Assembly: GCA_025175895.1 (NCBI GenBank)
Contig: CM046006.1
Span: 62,454,288 to 62,518,287 of the forward strand
DNA: 64,000 bases
DNA from: Wurfbainia villosa
Lineage: Eukaryota; Streptophyta; Magnoliopsida; Zingiberales; Zingiberaceae
Reading direction: 5' to 3'
How positions within the stretch are numbered: position 1 is the stretch's first letter; each line of letters begins with the position of its first letter. The notes under the pieces are model-generated. The model was not told the DNA's origin. It did no database searches and was given only the letters and a program-made list of their open reading frames with translations. Position numbers and translations under genes: made by a program. Positions 44,150-55,298 of the stretch are shown here, in pieces.

Positions 44150-44575
44150 TGTTTTGCGATAGTTATAATATTATTTCTGGAAATTTTCTACTTTTGGAAA
44201 GTTAGAAGTATTTATGGAAATTTTTTAATTTTGAAAAGTCTAGAAGTATTTATGGAAATCTTCCACTTTTGGAAAGTTGGAAGTATTTATGGAAATTGAT
44301 TTTTTCCATAAATAAAATATTTGATTAGATTTTGGAAATTTGTTTCCTAATTTAATCATGATTTGATTTGGGAAATCAAATCTTAAAATTATTTTATTTC
44401 CATAAGTAGTTTTGATGATTTAGGAAATTGGTTTCCTAAATTGACTTTCCTTAATCAAATATTTCCACATATAAAATATGTGATTAGATTTGGAAATTTG
44501 TTTCCTAATTTAATTATGATTTGATTTGGAGAATCAAATCTTAAACATATTTTATTTCCATAAATAGTTATGACA
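44150..44575. repeat. Direct repeats in the E leader
   Basis: Two nested patterns: a short unit ending 'GAAGTATTTATGGAAAT' three times (44150-44300), and a copy of about 100 bp at 44315-44412 repeated at 44474-44573, both containing 'GTTTCCTAATTTAAT'. AT-rich, non-coding. Confidence 0.75.
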
Positions 44576-44805
44576 TGTAAGGAAATATTGTACATGACAT
44601 AATTGTATGACATGTAATTGCATTAGATGCATATCATTATGCTATGCGTGTCGTGACATGTAGATGTATGTCATGTATGTCATGCCATGTAGATAATAGT
44701 TATTTGCATGCAAAGAGGATGAGACATAAAACCCTTACCCAATATTAAAGCCTACACCTTCCATTAATATGGTTAGAACCAGAGTTCCGTTTTTTGTTTG
44801 GGTTG

Positions 44806-45217
44806 TTGGACTCTCTCCAAGCCCGGCTCAAACTCGAACATGTTCAAACCATGGAATAGTTTAATACTAATATGGTAAGAGTCAGAGGTCAATCATTAGC
44901 TTTGGTTGTTGGACTCTCTCCAAGCCGGGCTAATTGGTTGAATGCGCTCTAACCATATTAAAACTATTTCTCAATTAATGGGTTGGCTTTAACCTGGAGC
45001 ATCGGCTTGTTGGACTCTCTCCAAGGTCGATGTTAAGGGAGGTGAAGTTGGGTGCTATGCATATGATGCATACTTGTTAATGTGTTAACAACCCGATGTA
45101 TGTGTGAACATTCAATTAGTTGATATCACATTGTGATAGTTGCATGTACGAGATATGCAATCGGTATATTTGATACCTATCGTCGTAGTTATGAATGGCT
45201 TGTTGGACTCTCTCCAA
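44806..45217 (+). repeat. Four identical hairpin motifs in the E leader
   Basis: TTGGACTCTCTCCAA (stem TTGGA/TCCAA, loop CTCTC) occurs exactly at 44806-44820, 44909-44923, 45010-45024 and 45203-45217. Each is preceded by TTG or TTGT. The units sit in degenerate repeats of about 100 bp between PBS and gag. An RNA role such as packaging or dimerisation is inference from position and repetition. Confidence 0.85.
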
Positions 45218-45396
45218 GGTTATTCATATCTATGATGGATATCAGCCCATTCGGAGATGGACCTATGATCTCCCGAAGTGATTTTGGGGTTTTTGAAATT
45301 CGAAAAATGAATGGGATTTATAAATGTATATTGATGCATTTTAAAATCATTTTGTCATATATGCACGTTTTGTATTTCTAGGTCAATCGATTGATC

Positions 45397-46227
45397 ATGA
45401 CGTCTTTGAATTTGTGCACTATTTTGGATTCAAACAAACTGACTGGGCCTAACTTCCTGGACTGGCTTAGAAACCTAAGAATTGTTCTCAAGGTAGAAAA
45501 GCTAGCATATGTCCTTGAAGAGCCTCTTCCCAACCGTCCTAAGGATGATGCAACTCCAGACCAAATGTTGGTCTATCAGAAGCATGTGGCAGATTCTGAG
45601 CTGGCGAGTTGCATCATGCTAGCGGCGATGGTACCTGAGCTGCAAAAGCAGCATGAGCATATGGATGCTAATACTATGATCTTCCATCTTCATGAGTTGT
45701 TCGATGAGCAAGCGAGATCCGAAAGGTTCGAGGTCTCTAGGCTCCTCTTCACCACGAAGATGCAAGAAGGTTCGTCTGTAGTGCAGTTTGTGCTAAAGAT
45801 GAACGGGTACATCGAGCGGCTAGCAACCCTCGGGTTTGTGATGGATCATGAATTAAGTATTGACTTAATTCTGCATTGTTTGCCCAAGAGCTTCTCACAA
45901 TTTGTGATGAACTACCGGATGAACAAATTAGAATCCACTATTCCTGAGCTCCTCAATATGCTGAAGACTGTGGAGCCTTCTGTGAAGCATGAGGAGAAGG
46001 CAGTTCTGTTAGTTGATTCCTCAAAGAAAGGTTCTAAGAGGAAGGCAAAAGAACAGAAGAAAGGGAAGAGCAAGAAGGCAAAGAAGGCAGAACCAGTGAA
46101 AAAGGGCACTTGCCATCATTGTGGCAAGGAAGGCCACTGGCGAAGAAACTGCAAGATTTATCTTGAGTCCATGAAGAAGAAGAAGGCATCCGATGCCCCC
46201 ATCCTGTTCAGGTATCTTCGTTATTGA
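45397..46227 (+). CDS. gag: gag of copia element E
   Basis: Structural polyprotein of the virus-like particle. The start is ATG 45397 (MTSLNLCTILDSNKL); the frame extends upstream to a TTG at 45391, which is not a normal eukaryotic start. Residues 12-33 hold 'NKLTGPNFLDWLRNLRIVL', the conserved N-terminal copia gag motif. The helical capsid part runs to about residue 190, followed by a Lys-rich segment and a CCHC knuckle (CHHCGKEGHWRRNC, about residues 239-252). Protease should follow in the same frame but is one frame away. A run of five C at 46196-46200 is the likely site of a one-base change, so the last residues and stop at 46225 are probably spurious. Confidence 0.9.
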   Translation: MTSLNLCTILDSNKLTGPNFLDWLRNLRIVLKVEKLAYVLEEPLPNRPKDDATPDQMLVYQKHVADSELASCIMLAAMVPELQKQHEHMDANTMIFHLHELFDEQARSERFEVSRLLFTTKMQEGSSVVQFVLKMNGYIERLATLGFVMDHELSIDLILHCLPKSFSQFVMNYRMNKLESTIPELLNMLKTVEPSVKHEEKAVLLVDSSKKGSKRKAKEQKKGKSKKAKKAEPVKKGTCHHCGKEGHWRRNCKIYLESMKKKKASDAPILFRYLRY

Positions 46228-46228
46228 T

Positions 46229-47668
46229 TGTCATTCTATTTCCTTAGACACTTGGGTATTGGATACTGGGTGTGGCTCACATATATGTAATGACATACAG
46301 GGGCTAAGGAATAGAAGAAGACTCGTCAGAGGGGAGTCAAATTTGTGAGTTGGCAATGGAGCAAAGGTTGCTGCGGTCGCCATCGGAACTTATTTGCTGA
46401 AGCTCCCTAGTGGACTAGTCTTGGAACTGGACAATTCCTATTGTGTTCCTTCTCTTATAAAGAACATTGTTTCTATTTCCTGCTTAAATAGAAATGGTTT
46501 CCATTTGACATTTAGTAACAATTGTTGTTATATAACTTTGAATGGCGTACTTTATGGAATTGGAACTTTAATCAATGACATTTATACATTGGATGTATCC
46601 AGTGACATCTTCAATATCGAAGCGAGCAACAAGCGTGCTAGAAAGGATAATCAATTAGACTCCTACATGTGGCATTGTTGTCTTGGCCATGCAAGTAAGA
46701 AATGCATGTCCGAATTACACCGATGTGGAATTTTGGAATCGTTTGAATTGGATTCATACGATACATGCGAATCATGCTTGAAAGGCAAGATGACTAAGTT
46801 ACCTTTTACAGGAAAAGGTGAACGAGTGGGAGAGTTACTAGGTCTGATACATACTGATGTATGTGGACCTATGTCAACTCAAGCTTTAGGAGGCTATAGC
46901 TACTTCATTACCTTCACCGATGATCACTCACGGTTTGGATATGTGTTCTTGATGAAACACAAGTTTGAAGCCTTTGAAAGGTTCAAAGAATTTAGAAATG
47001 AAGTAAAGAAACAACATGACAAGAGTATTAAAATACTTCGATCGGATCGAGATGGTGAATACTTAAGTCAAGAGTTTCTTGATTATCTAAGAGACAATGG
47101 TATATTGTCTCAATGGACTCCGCCATATACACCACAGCATAATGGTGTATCTGAGAGGCGTAATCGGACCTTGTTGGACATGGTCAGGTCAATGATGAAT
47201 CATTCGAATCTTCCCAAGTCCTTTTGGGGCTATGCACTTCAGACAACTGTTTACTTGTTAAACAGAATGCCAACCAAGGTAGTCTCTACTACTCCATATG
47301 AGATATGGAATGGTAAGAAACCTCATGTATCTTACTTGAAGATATGGGGTTGTCCTGCTTATGTGAAGCGGACTGTATCAGACAAATTGGATGCTAAGTC
47401 TGATAAATGTCTATTTATTGGATACCCTAAGGAAACAAGGGGTTACCAATTCTATCATCCTGTGGAACAAAAGGTGTTTGTTTCAAGGCATGCTGTGTTT
47501 CTAGAGAAAGAGTTTCTCTTGCAAGAAAATAGTGGGAGTGTCATCGAGCTTGAGGAGGCTCGAGATACTCAAATAGACATTGATGAGATACCTGGTGAAG
47601 CACAACAGCCGATAACTCATAGTGATGAGCAATCGGCTAGACCTCATCAGAACACCACATCTTCGTAG
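46229..47668 (+). pseudogene. pol: Protease, pre-integrase and integrase of element E
   Basis: Protease begins with 'DTWVLDTGCGSHICND', catalytic Asp at 46262. A TGA at 46346-46348 stands where D has Arg (CGA). From 46394 the frame is open for 424 codons. The pre-integrase domain has 'YMWHCCLGHASKKCMSELH' and the CxxC of 'CESCLKGKM'. The integrase core has all catalytic residues: Asp (46856, HTDVCGP), Asp (47045, LRSDRDGEY) and Glu (47153, GVSERRN). The C-terminus 'YLKIWGCPAYVKRT' and 'IGYPKETRGYQFYHP' is complete. A frameshift near 47640 separates it from RT, giving a stop at 47666. Confidence 0.92.
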
Positions 47669-49325
47669 ATCTGGTAGAACACGCAACATTCCTGAGAGAT
47701 ATGGATTTCTCGTAAGTGAATCGAACGACGTGTTACTCATTGATGATGAGGAGCCTACCAGTTATGAAGAAGTGCTGACAAGTTCAGAAAGGGATAAATG
47801 GCTTGATGCCATGAAGTCGAAAATGGATTCCATGTATGAAAACCAAGTTTGGAACTTGGTTGACCCACCTGAAGGCATCAAGCCTATAGGGTGCAAGTGG
47901 GTTTTCAAGAAGAAAACCGACATGGATGGTAATGTGATTACCTATAAAGCTAGATTAGTGGCGAAAGGATATCGTCAAAAACAAGGTGTTGATTATGACG
48001 AAATCTATTCGCCTGTAGCTATGCTTAAATCCATTCGGATGCTCCTGGCCATAGCGGCTCATTATGATTATGAGATATGGCAGATGGATGTGAAAACAGC
48101 TTTCCTTAATGGAAACATGCTCGAGGATGTGTATATGATACAACCTGAGGGTTTCACATCGGTTGATAAAACCAAGTTATGTAAATTGCGACGGTCCATA
48201 TATGGATTGAAGCAAACATCCAGGAGCTGGAATATCCGTTTTGATGAGACAAACAAAAAGTTTGATTTCTCACAAAATCCAGACGAACCTTGTGTGTACA
48301 AGAAGGTTAGTGGGAGTGCAGTCGTGTTCCTAGTATTGTATGTCGATGACATATTACTTATAGGAAACGATGTTTCAATCTTACAGTTAGTTAAGGTTTG
48401 GTTATCCAAGACATTCTCCATGAAAGACCTGGGAGAAGCAACCTACATCCTTGGGATTAAGATCTATAGAGATAGATCGAAACGGTTGCTTGGTCTTTCG
48501 CAGTCTACATATATAGACCGAGTGCTAAAGAGGTTTAGCATGTCGGAATCCAAGAAAGGTTTCCTACCCATCAGGCATGGGGTACACCTTTCGAAGTCTA
48601 TGTGTCCGTACACAGAAGACGAGAGGATTTGCATGAGTAAGATTCCCTATGCATCCGCAATAGGATCTATCATGTATGCTATGATATGTACGAGGCCCGA
48701 TGTATCGTATGATCTGAGTGTCACGAGCAGATACCAGTCTTATCCAGGAATGGATCATTGGGTGGCTGTTAAGATGATCCTTAAGTACTTAAGAAGAACT
48801 AAGGATGTGTTCCTAATATATGGAGATGGGGACATGGTGATACGCGGGTATACGGATGCCAGCTTCCAGATAGACAAGGATGATTCTAGGTCTCAGTCTG
48901 GATACGTGTTCACTTTGAATGGGGGCGCAGTGAGTTGGAAAAGTTCCAAACAAGACACTGTAGCGGATTCTACCACTGAGGCAGAATACATTGCAGCTTC
49001 AGAAGCAGCAAAGGAAGCGGTTTGGATCAAGAAGTTCATTTATGAACTTGGTGTGATTCCAGCCATTGTTGAAGCAATACCGATCTACTGCGACAACAAT
49101 GGAGAAATTGAACAGGCGAAAGAGCCTAGGTCTCATCAACGATCCAAACATGTGCTTCGCCGCTATCATCTTATCAGAGAGATCATCAGTAGGAAAGAAA
49201 TACAAATCGAGAAAATCCCCACAGAAAGGAATTTAGCGGATCCTTTGACTAAGGCATTACCTCAAACTAAGTTTGAGAGTCATGTTAGAGCTTATCGTAT
49301 TGGATACCGTAGCGATTGGCATTAG
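47622..49325 (+). CDS. pol: Reverse transcriptase-RNase H of element E (intact frame)
   Basis: An open frame of 567 codons with no stop. RT starts at about residue 75 ('NQVWNLVDPPEGIKPIGCKW'), runs through 'RLVAKGYRQKQGVDYDE' and 'WQMDVKTAFLNGNMLEDVYM', with catalytic YVDD at 48339-48350 (residues 240-243). RNase H motifs follow: 'YTDASFQIDKDDSRSQSGYV', 'DSTTEAEYIAASEAAKEAVW' and 'YCDNNGEIEQAKEPRSHQRS', then 'NLADPLTKALP'. All active-site acidic residues that I can place are present. As part of gag-pol it has no start of its own, since the frame opens at GTG; expression would need the upstream frameshift to be bypassed. It could in principle act in trans. Confidence 0.93.
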   Translation: MMSNRLDLIRTPHLRRSGRTRNIPERYGFLVSESNDVLLIDDEEPTSYEEVLTSSERDKWLDAMKSKMDSMYENQVWNLVDPPEGIKPIGCKWVFKKKTDMDGNVITYKARLVAKGYRQKQGVDYDEIYSPVAMLKSIRMLLAIAAHYDYEIWQMDVKTAFLNGNMLEDVYMIQPEGFTSVDKTKLCKLRRSIYGLKQTSRSWNIRFDETNKKFDFSQNPDEPCVYKKVSGSAVVFLVLYVDDILLIGNDVSILQLVKVWLSKTFSMKDLGEATYILGIKIYRDRSKRLLGLSQSTYIDRVLKRFSMSESKKGFLPIRHGVHLSKSMCPYTEDERICMSKIPYASAIGSIMYAMICTRPDVSYDLSVTSRYQSYPGMDHWVAVKMILKYLRRTKDVFLIYGDGDMVIRGYTDASFQIDKDDSRSQSGYVFTLNGGAVSWKSSKQDTVADSTTEAEYIAASEAAKEAVWIKKFIYELGVIPAIVEAIPIYCDNNGEIEQAKEPRSHQRSKHVLRRYHLIREIISRKEIQIEKIPTERNLADPLTKALPQTKFESHVRAYRIGYRSDWH

Positions 49326-49327
49326 GC

Positions 49328-49339
49328 CAAGTGGGAGTC
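49328..49339 (+). promoter_or_regulatory. Polypurine tract of element E
   Basis: CAAGTGGGAGTC directly before the 3' LTR (TGTTAGTAG). Confidence 0.85.
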
Positions 49340-51549
49340 TGTTAGTAGTATATGAGAGATGTCCTAAGGCAATCGCCTTATGTATGAACCATTTATATGA
49401 TAAATGAAGATTCACTATTTGAGTATACATGTTTTCATGTATTTGATTGGATCTTAAACTCATTTACTGAATGTCCACGATATGATTCACAGCATGAGAG
49501 AATTTGTGATTGGATCACAACTAGTGAGTATCTCTACATGTGTAATTGTGATGTATTGGAATTATCCCTAGTCGATGAACTGATGGATTTGGACACCATC
49601 AATTCTGTCGAGACTAGCACGTGGTATACTCCTTGGTGTATCCAAGCAGCTGATTCTCACTAGCTGAAGACATTGGGATGTCCGAAGTTAATCGTGGATG
49701 CTAGTTATGGTAACTAGTTCATTGGAGTGACAAGTCGTAAGACTTCATATGGTTCTCTATATATATAGATATGTCAATGAAGTTCTTACTGTAGCTTAAG
49801 TGCGATGTTCCTTTGACTTGCGGTATTCAAGTCATCTTGATCATAGAGACATGCTTTGACATCTTAAGCAAGCATCTCTGAGGAGATGTGGACCTGGGAT
49901 GATTGGGTATAAGTCGAAGTGATCGAAGGTGTTTGAATAGCCTATAAAGGATTCACCACTCCTTGCGAGGAGATGTATATCCATGGCCTCTCGTCGGATT
50001 GTTACTAAAGTCTTTGGCCAAAGCATTACATGTTTAGAGTAAGGTACTCTTCGATACATGTGCAGTAACTAGAATTCGTAGGACGAGGAAATGATACTTG
50101 GGCTAGGTGCGACGTAGTTAGCCTAGTGGGGACTGACACTATAGATCATGTCCTGAACCAAGTGGGTATAAGATGAGTGATGGGAATGGGGCACGATTCA
50201 TTCGAGCTGCTGAAGGGTTTCAGAAATAGTTCTGGATCAACCGTTGATCTTTTCGGTTAATTGGGGATCATGATGTACTACTAGGTGCCACTCATGATCG
50301 TTCTATAATTAATGGTTAATTATAGACGACCAACATAAACCGAGAACCTATTTGGTCACACGCACAACGAGCGTAATCAGAAGGATTTAAAACGAGCTTG
50401 AGAATGGGATTCTCAAACCGAGAGAAACTAGGTTTGGTTGGACCAAACATGGAGCGAGCATGAAATCGTTTCAGTCGCAATGGAAGCATGGATGGGCCGT
50501 GTCTTATGAAGACATAATGGATGAACCAAAATGGTTTGGTTCTAATCCAATGGAGGAGAATAAACCAAAGGGTTTGGTTTATTTTAAACGAATGAACCAA
50601 AAGTTGGTTCGGTTCATTTTAACTTAAAATAAACCATCATGGTTTGGTTTATTTTAACTTATATTAATGGAACGGGTTAACGGGCCTTATGGATATGATC
50701 CAATAACCATTAAGAGAATTAGTTCTCTATAAAAGAGGGCTCAAGGTGTTGTTAAGCCCTAATCCAAAAACCCTAGCTCCCTTTTGTTGTTGCCGCCCAA
50801 CATGGTGTTGCCGCCAACTTCATGGAGCTGCTGCCACCTCCTTGCCGCCGGACAACCACCTGCTGCCGCCGGCCACTTGCTGATGCCGGTGATCCTCCGG
50901 CGACCCCCCTTGGCTCCGGTGACCAAGGGCTAGCCGGTCCTCTTCCCTTTGGCCGGCGATAACTCCTCCACCAAATGCTGTCCAATTTTCTGGACAGCTT
51001 GTTTCTTAGTTGTCAAAGCGTCGTTTAGACGACGTTTGGAGCTCCGACAGCGCCTCCCTTGCCGGGGATTCGATCTCCGGAAATCCTCATAGGTGGAGGA
51101 CGAAGGATTCGTCAAACGGTTGACGAATACCTCTCCGGAGAAGCGAGTTTTGAGGACTCATTTTTGGATCCGAATTTGGATTCGGATCGTGATCTTCTCT
51201 CAATCACATCGTCTTCAACACGAGGCTGGTAACCCGTACGAAGACGAAGCTCGTGACTTAGTGAAGTCATCCCAAAGATACTCAGCGTGGATACGGATAG
51301 AGACGATTCTAGCGAGGATCGTTCCGGTTGATACCGTTTCCACTACACGTGATACGAAAGGTATATGTAGTTAAATTTCCTTTATTGCAAAATTTAAATT
51401 TACGGTTATGTCTACACATGTTGTACTATGCATGCATGTGGTGTGTGTGTTGTAATAAATGTAGATTTATTATTTTTATTTCTTCTGCTGTGCACATGTT
51501 TACGAAACATGTTCGAACACACACTCGCCGCGGTGCCGGTAACCCAACA
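49340..51549 (+). repeat. 3' LTR of copia element E
   Basis: 2,210 bp, colinear with the 5' LTR but with an extra segment of about 18 bp near 50796-50815 (contains CCCAACATGGTGTTG) in the CCG-rich region. Confidence 0.95.
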
Positions 51550-51554
51550 CAATA

Positions 51555-51914
51555 GAAGATCGAGAGGTATAATACTTGTTTATATTATTTTGTATTATGT
51601 CTATAATTGTTTTTCAATTATATGCATGTTGTATGTTTTTGGTATGTGGCTAATTTACTTGGACCCCGAATACAAATGCAAAAACCGGCGATCCGTACAT
51701 CGTCTATTCCGCAGCTATTCGGAGAATAGAGGTAGATTGCTTGAACAACAAGTTTGTTCAAGTGACCACTCTAATCGAATAGCACGATGATGAAACAGTT
51801 GCTTGAGTAATCCATCTTTGTCATGGATAAATTTTTTTTATCCGGGGACGTAGACGGGATCACCATGAACAAGAGACCGAGTTGAAGTGGGAAGCGAAGT
51901 TTCCCCTCCCTTCA
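51555..51914 (+). repeat. 5' LTR of copia element F, second part
   Basis: Resumes after E as GAAGATCGAGAGG, matching 58420 onward in the 3' LTR, and ends CCCTCCCTTCA before the PBS. Both parts total 1,854 bp against 1,852 bp for the 3' LTR. Confidence 0.94.
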
Positions 51915-51916
51915 AG

Positions 51917-51929
51917 TGGTATCAGAGCC
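51917..51929 (+). promoter_or_regulatory. Primer-binding site of element F
   Basis: TGGTATCAGAGCC, initiator-Met tRNA complement. Confidence 0.92.
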
Positions 51930-52971
51930 ACGGTTTCCGATTTTGTGTGTTTAGGATTCGATTACTTTTATGCACTTTTCATTTATTGTATGTGTCGGAT
52001 AATAGTAGGATGTGCGTAGGTTAACTTTTTGGTTGCAGGCATAAGATCCAACTATTATGGCCATATCTGTGTATGTGATTGTATGTGTGTAATTGTATAT
52101 TATTTGAATCCTCGGGGTTGACGAGGGTAGTATTTAATTTTGTATTTAAATACGACGTTGTTTAGCCACTCTTTTTATTTTAGTTTACTTTCGATCTAGA
52201 TTTCATGTACACTCCTTCGTGGAGTATAGGATCGACGGATGTAAATTAAAATAGTTTTTTTTTCTCAGCTCGGATCTCCGTATGACTTGTACATGGCGTA
52301 GGGAGGAGCGGACGAGATGGCGATACGACGGGAGGCATATTGGAGACAAAAGCCATAATAGTTGGAAAATATTTCTTTTTCATATTTATTGCTTATTGTT
52401 TGATATGCATGTCGTAGGCTAGAAAATTCCTCAATTTTAAATTACAAAGTGGGAGAGGGATATTTTTATAAATTCCCACGGCCTCCATTACTATTTGACA
52501 TGTGATGCAAGCAAACTTGCGCGTCGGCTCTGAGTGCCTTCCTCCACATCGGATGAGTTTGTTTGTGGATCACAAGGTTGAATATGGTTATAGGAAATTA
52601 TTAAGGAGCGTGTGTACTTCTCCATCGGAAGACACATAACCCGAGATAATTACCTTGATACCGAGTAATGGTGAACACTTAGATACAAATATAAGTATCC
52701 TCCCCATCGGAGTCACTGCTTTTATTTGTAGGGCCGAAGAGGAACCAACTATTAATTTTATTTGTCAAAAAGTTATGTTGACAAGATAGTAAAATTAATG
52801 GGTGAAACCTCCTCTTACAAATGTAGAATTCGTATACATCCACACTATCGTGGCATACGATATTCTCAGTGTTTTGAGGTGTTGGTTGATTTTAAAATTT
52901 TATTGTTTGAGGAATCAATAATTTTTTGAAATCTAATGTTTTGATCTATGTGATTCTTAGTTTTTTTCAAA
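51930..52971 (+). other. Untranslated leader of element F with repeated hairpins
   Basis: Non-coding, colinear with A and B. Hairpins: 52543-52553 (TCC-ACATC-GGA), 52617-52631 (CTTCT-CCATC-GGAAG, with one G-U pair) and 52700-52712 (CTCC-CCATC-GGAG). Confidence 0.7.
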
Positions 52972-53778
52972 ATGACTTTCAACCCGCTTGCTGTGATACT
53001 GAAAGAAAATAAACTTACTGGACCCAATTATGTTGATTGGAAGAGGAATCTTGACATTGTCTTGACTGCTGAGGAATACAAATATGTACTCCTCGAAGAG
53101 TGCCCTCCTAAGCCTGTGGATGATTCTGGGGAAAAGGAGAAAAAGAGTTATAAGAAGTGGATTAAGGCCGATGAGATGACGCGGTGTTATATTTTGGCAT
53201 CTATGTCAAATGTACTACAACATCAGCATCAAGCCATGCTCACTGCTTATGACATGATGCTCAATCTCAAAGAACTTTTCAGACACCAAAATCTGGTTGC
53301 TAGGCAGGAAGCCATGAGGAACTTGATAACGACCACTATGATCGAGGGAACACCTATGAGGGATTATGTTCTCAAGATGATGGCTCATTTGAATGAGCTG
53401 GAAGTCCTCGGAGCTGAGATCGATGGGGAAACCTAGGTCGATATCATTCTCCAGTCTCTACCTAGGAGTTTTGAGCAGTTTCACTTGAACTACAACATGA
53501 ACAAAAGGTTGTATTCGTTGGCGGAGCTTCTGACATAACTCCAGGCAGCAGAGGGGCATTTTTGTCAGAGTGCTCAGGCACAGGCCATGGTTGCCCAAAA
53601 GGTTTCTACTTCTAAGCCGAAAGGCAAGAAGAAGAAGAAACAAGCTAGGGCAAAGGTGGCGGGAGGAACTCAGGGAGGAGTGAAGAAGTCGAAAGGCAAG
53701 TGCTTCACTTGTAAGCAGACTGGACACTGGAAGAAGGACTGCCCCAACCGGAAAAAGAACAAAGGTATATCTTTTGGT
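52972..53778 (+). pseudogene. gag: gag of element F
   Basis: Starts at ATG 52972 (MTFNPLAVILKENKLTGPNY). Full-length capsid region, with a TAG at 53434 (for CAG) and TAA at 53536. The Lys-rich linker and CCHC knuckle 'CFTCKQTGHWKKDC' (about 53701-53742) are intact. It is the best copy for defining the alpha gag end; there is no stop between knuckle and protease, so gag and pol are one frame in this family. Confidence 0.9.
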
Positions 53779-54300
53779 CTAGTCGTTGAAACATGTTTAG
53801 CGGTGTTATCTACCAGCACCTGGTGTGTAGATACGGGAGCCATTGATCATGTCTGCAATACTTTGCAGGGGTTCCAGCAAACCAGATGACTGGTTGAGGG
53901 GGAGATTACCGTGACTTGGGCGATGCCACAAAGGTGGCGGCTGTTGCAGTGGGAGATGTTTATTTGTCTTTTGAGAGGAATAAAGTTTTGGTTCTTAAAA
54001 ATTGCCTTTATGTACCTTTATTTAGAAAGAATTTGATTTCGGTTTCTAAATTGTTTATGGATGGATATTCTATTTCTTTTAATGACAGAGTTGTTATAAA
54101 AAGAAATAGGGAGATTATCTGTTATGGTGCATTGATAGAAAATTTGTATACACTCGAAACAAAATCTCCCACGATGCAAATAGAAGTGAATAACTCATCT
54201 TCTAATTCCTATAAGAGAAAATAACCTTCGAAGATGAGCCAAACATATCTTTGGCATCTAAGGCTTGGTCATATTAACCTAAGTAGAATTCAAAGGTTGA
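53779..54300 (+). pseudogene. pol: Protease and pre-integrase start of element F
   Basis: The active-site triad DTG is present at 53830-53838 (DTGAIDH; A has DTGATDH). TGA at 53887. Two bases are missing near 53911 compared with A ('GTGTACTTGG' is 'GTGACTTGG'), shifting the frame. After that the frame stays constant to the end of pol. TAA at 54222 precedes 'LWHLRLGHINLSRIQ'. Confidence 0.88.
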
Positions 54301-55289
54301 TAGCTTATGGACCTTTGAGTTCATTAGTGGTGGAAGACTTCCCAACCTGCGAGTCCTGCTTGGAAGGTAAAATGACCAAGAGGCCTTTCAAGGCCAAGGG
54401 GTATAAAGACAAAGATGTGTTGGAATTGGTTTATTCTGATTTGTGTGGTCCTATGTCTATCCAGGCAAGAGGTGGCTTTGAATATTTCATCTCTTTTATA
54501 AACGATTATTCAAGGTATGGATACATTTACTTGATGCGCCACAAGTCTAAATGCTTTGACAAGTTCAAAGAATTCAAGGCTGATGTGGAGAAATGTCAAA
54601 GTAAAAGTATCAAGACACTACTATCTGATCATGGTGGTGAGTACCTCTTGGGAGAGTTTAGGAATTACTTATTAGAGGCTGGGATTCAATCCCAATTGTG
54701 TACACCTGGCACACCCTAGCAGAATGGTGTAACAGAGCAAAGGAATAGGACTCTTATGGAGATGGTTAGATTAATGATGAGTTACTCTGAGTTGCCAGAT
54801 TCGTTCTGGGGATATGCTCTAGATACGGTAGTATATATTCTGAACTTGGTTCCTTCTAAATCAGTGCCTTATACTCTCACAGAATCGTGGACTGGGCGAA
54901 AGCCTAGTCTGAGACATATTTAGGTTTGGGGGAGTCCAGCACATGTGCTGAAGGCAAATGCTGGTAAGTTGGGACCTCGTACAGAAGTACGCATGTTCAT
55001 TGGCTATCCTAGAGGAACGAAAGGTGGTTTGTTTTATAGTCCTAGAGATCAGAGGGTGATCGTCAGCACGAACACCAGATTTCTAGAGGAAGACTATGTG
55101 ATGAACCACAAGCCCATGAGTAAGATTGTTCTGGAGGAATATAAAGGGGAAGTCACTACTTCAGTACCACCGGTACAAGAGGATATACCACAAGTCACTG
55201 CACCGCGTGTCACAGAGGATGCACAGGTGATACTTCGTCGTAGTAGGAGGGTTGTTAGACAGCATGATAGATTCATGTTCTTGGGATAA
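54301..55289 (+). pseudogene. pol: Integrase of element F
   Basis: CxxC of 'CESCLEGKM', core 'YSDLCGPMSIQARGGFEYF' and 'LLSDHGGEYLLGEF', then TAG (54717) one codon before 'QNGVTEQRNRTLM', which contains the catalytic Glu. The second-Asp motif has Leu and His in place of Arg residues. Further stops near 54920 (TAG) and at 55287 (TAA). Non-functional. Confidence 0.88.
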
Positions 55290-55298
55290 TCTTCTAAT

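Larger units (their letters stand above)
41913..51549 (+). mobile_element. Copia-beta element E, complete, least decayed
   Basis: 9,637 bp flanked by CAATA (41908-41912 and 51550-51554), in the 5' LTR of F. LTRs 41913-44106 and 49340-51549; PBS, leader, gag, protease-integrase, RT-RNase H and polypurine tract are all present. Visible lesions are few: a frameshift after the gag knuckle, one TGA in protease, and a frameshift between integrase and RT. LTRs differ by 2-3% over the first 370 bp by eye. It must be younger than F, and F younger than D. Confidence 0.96.
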
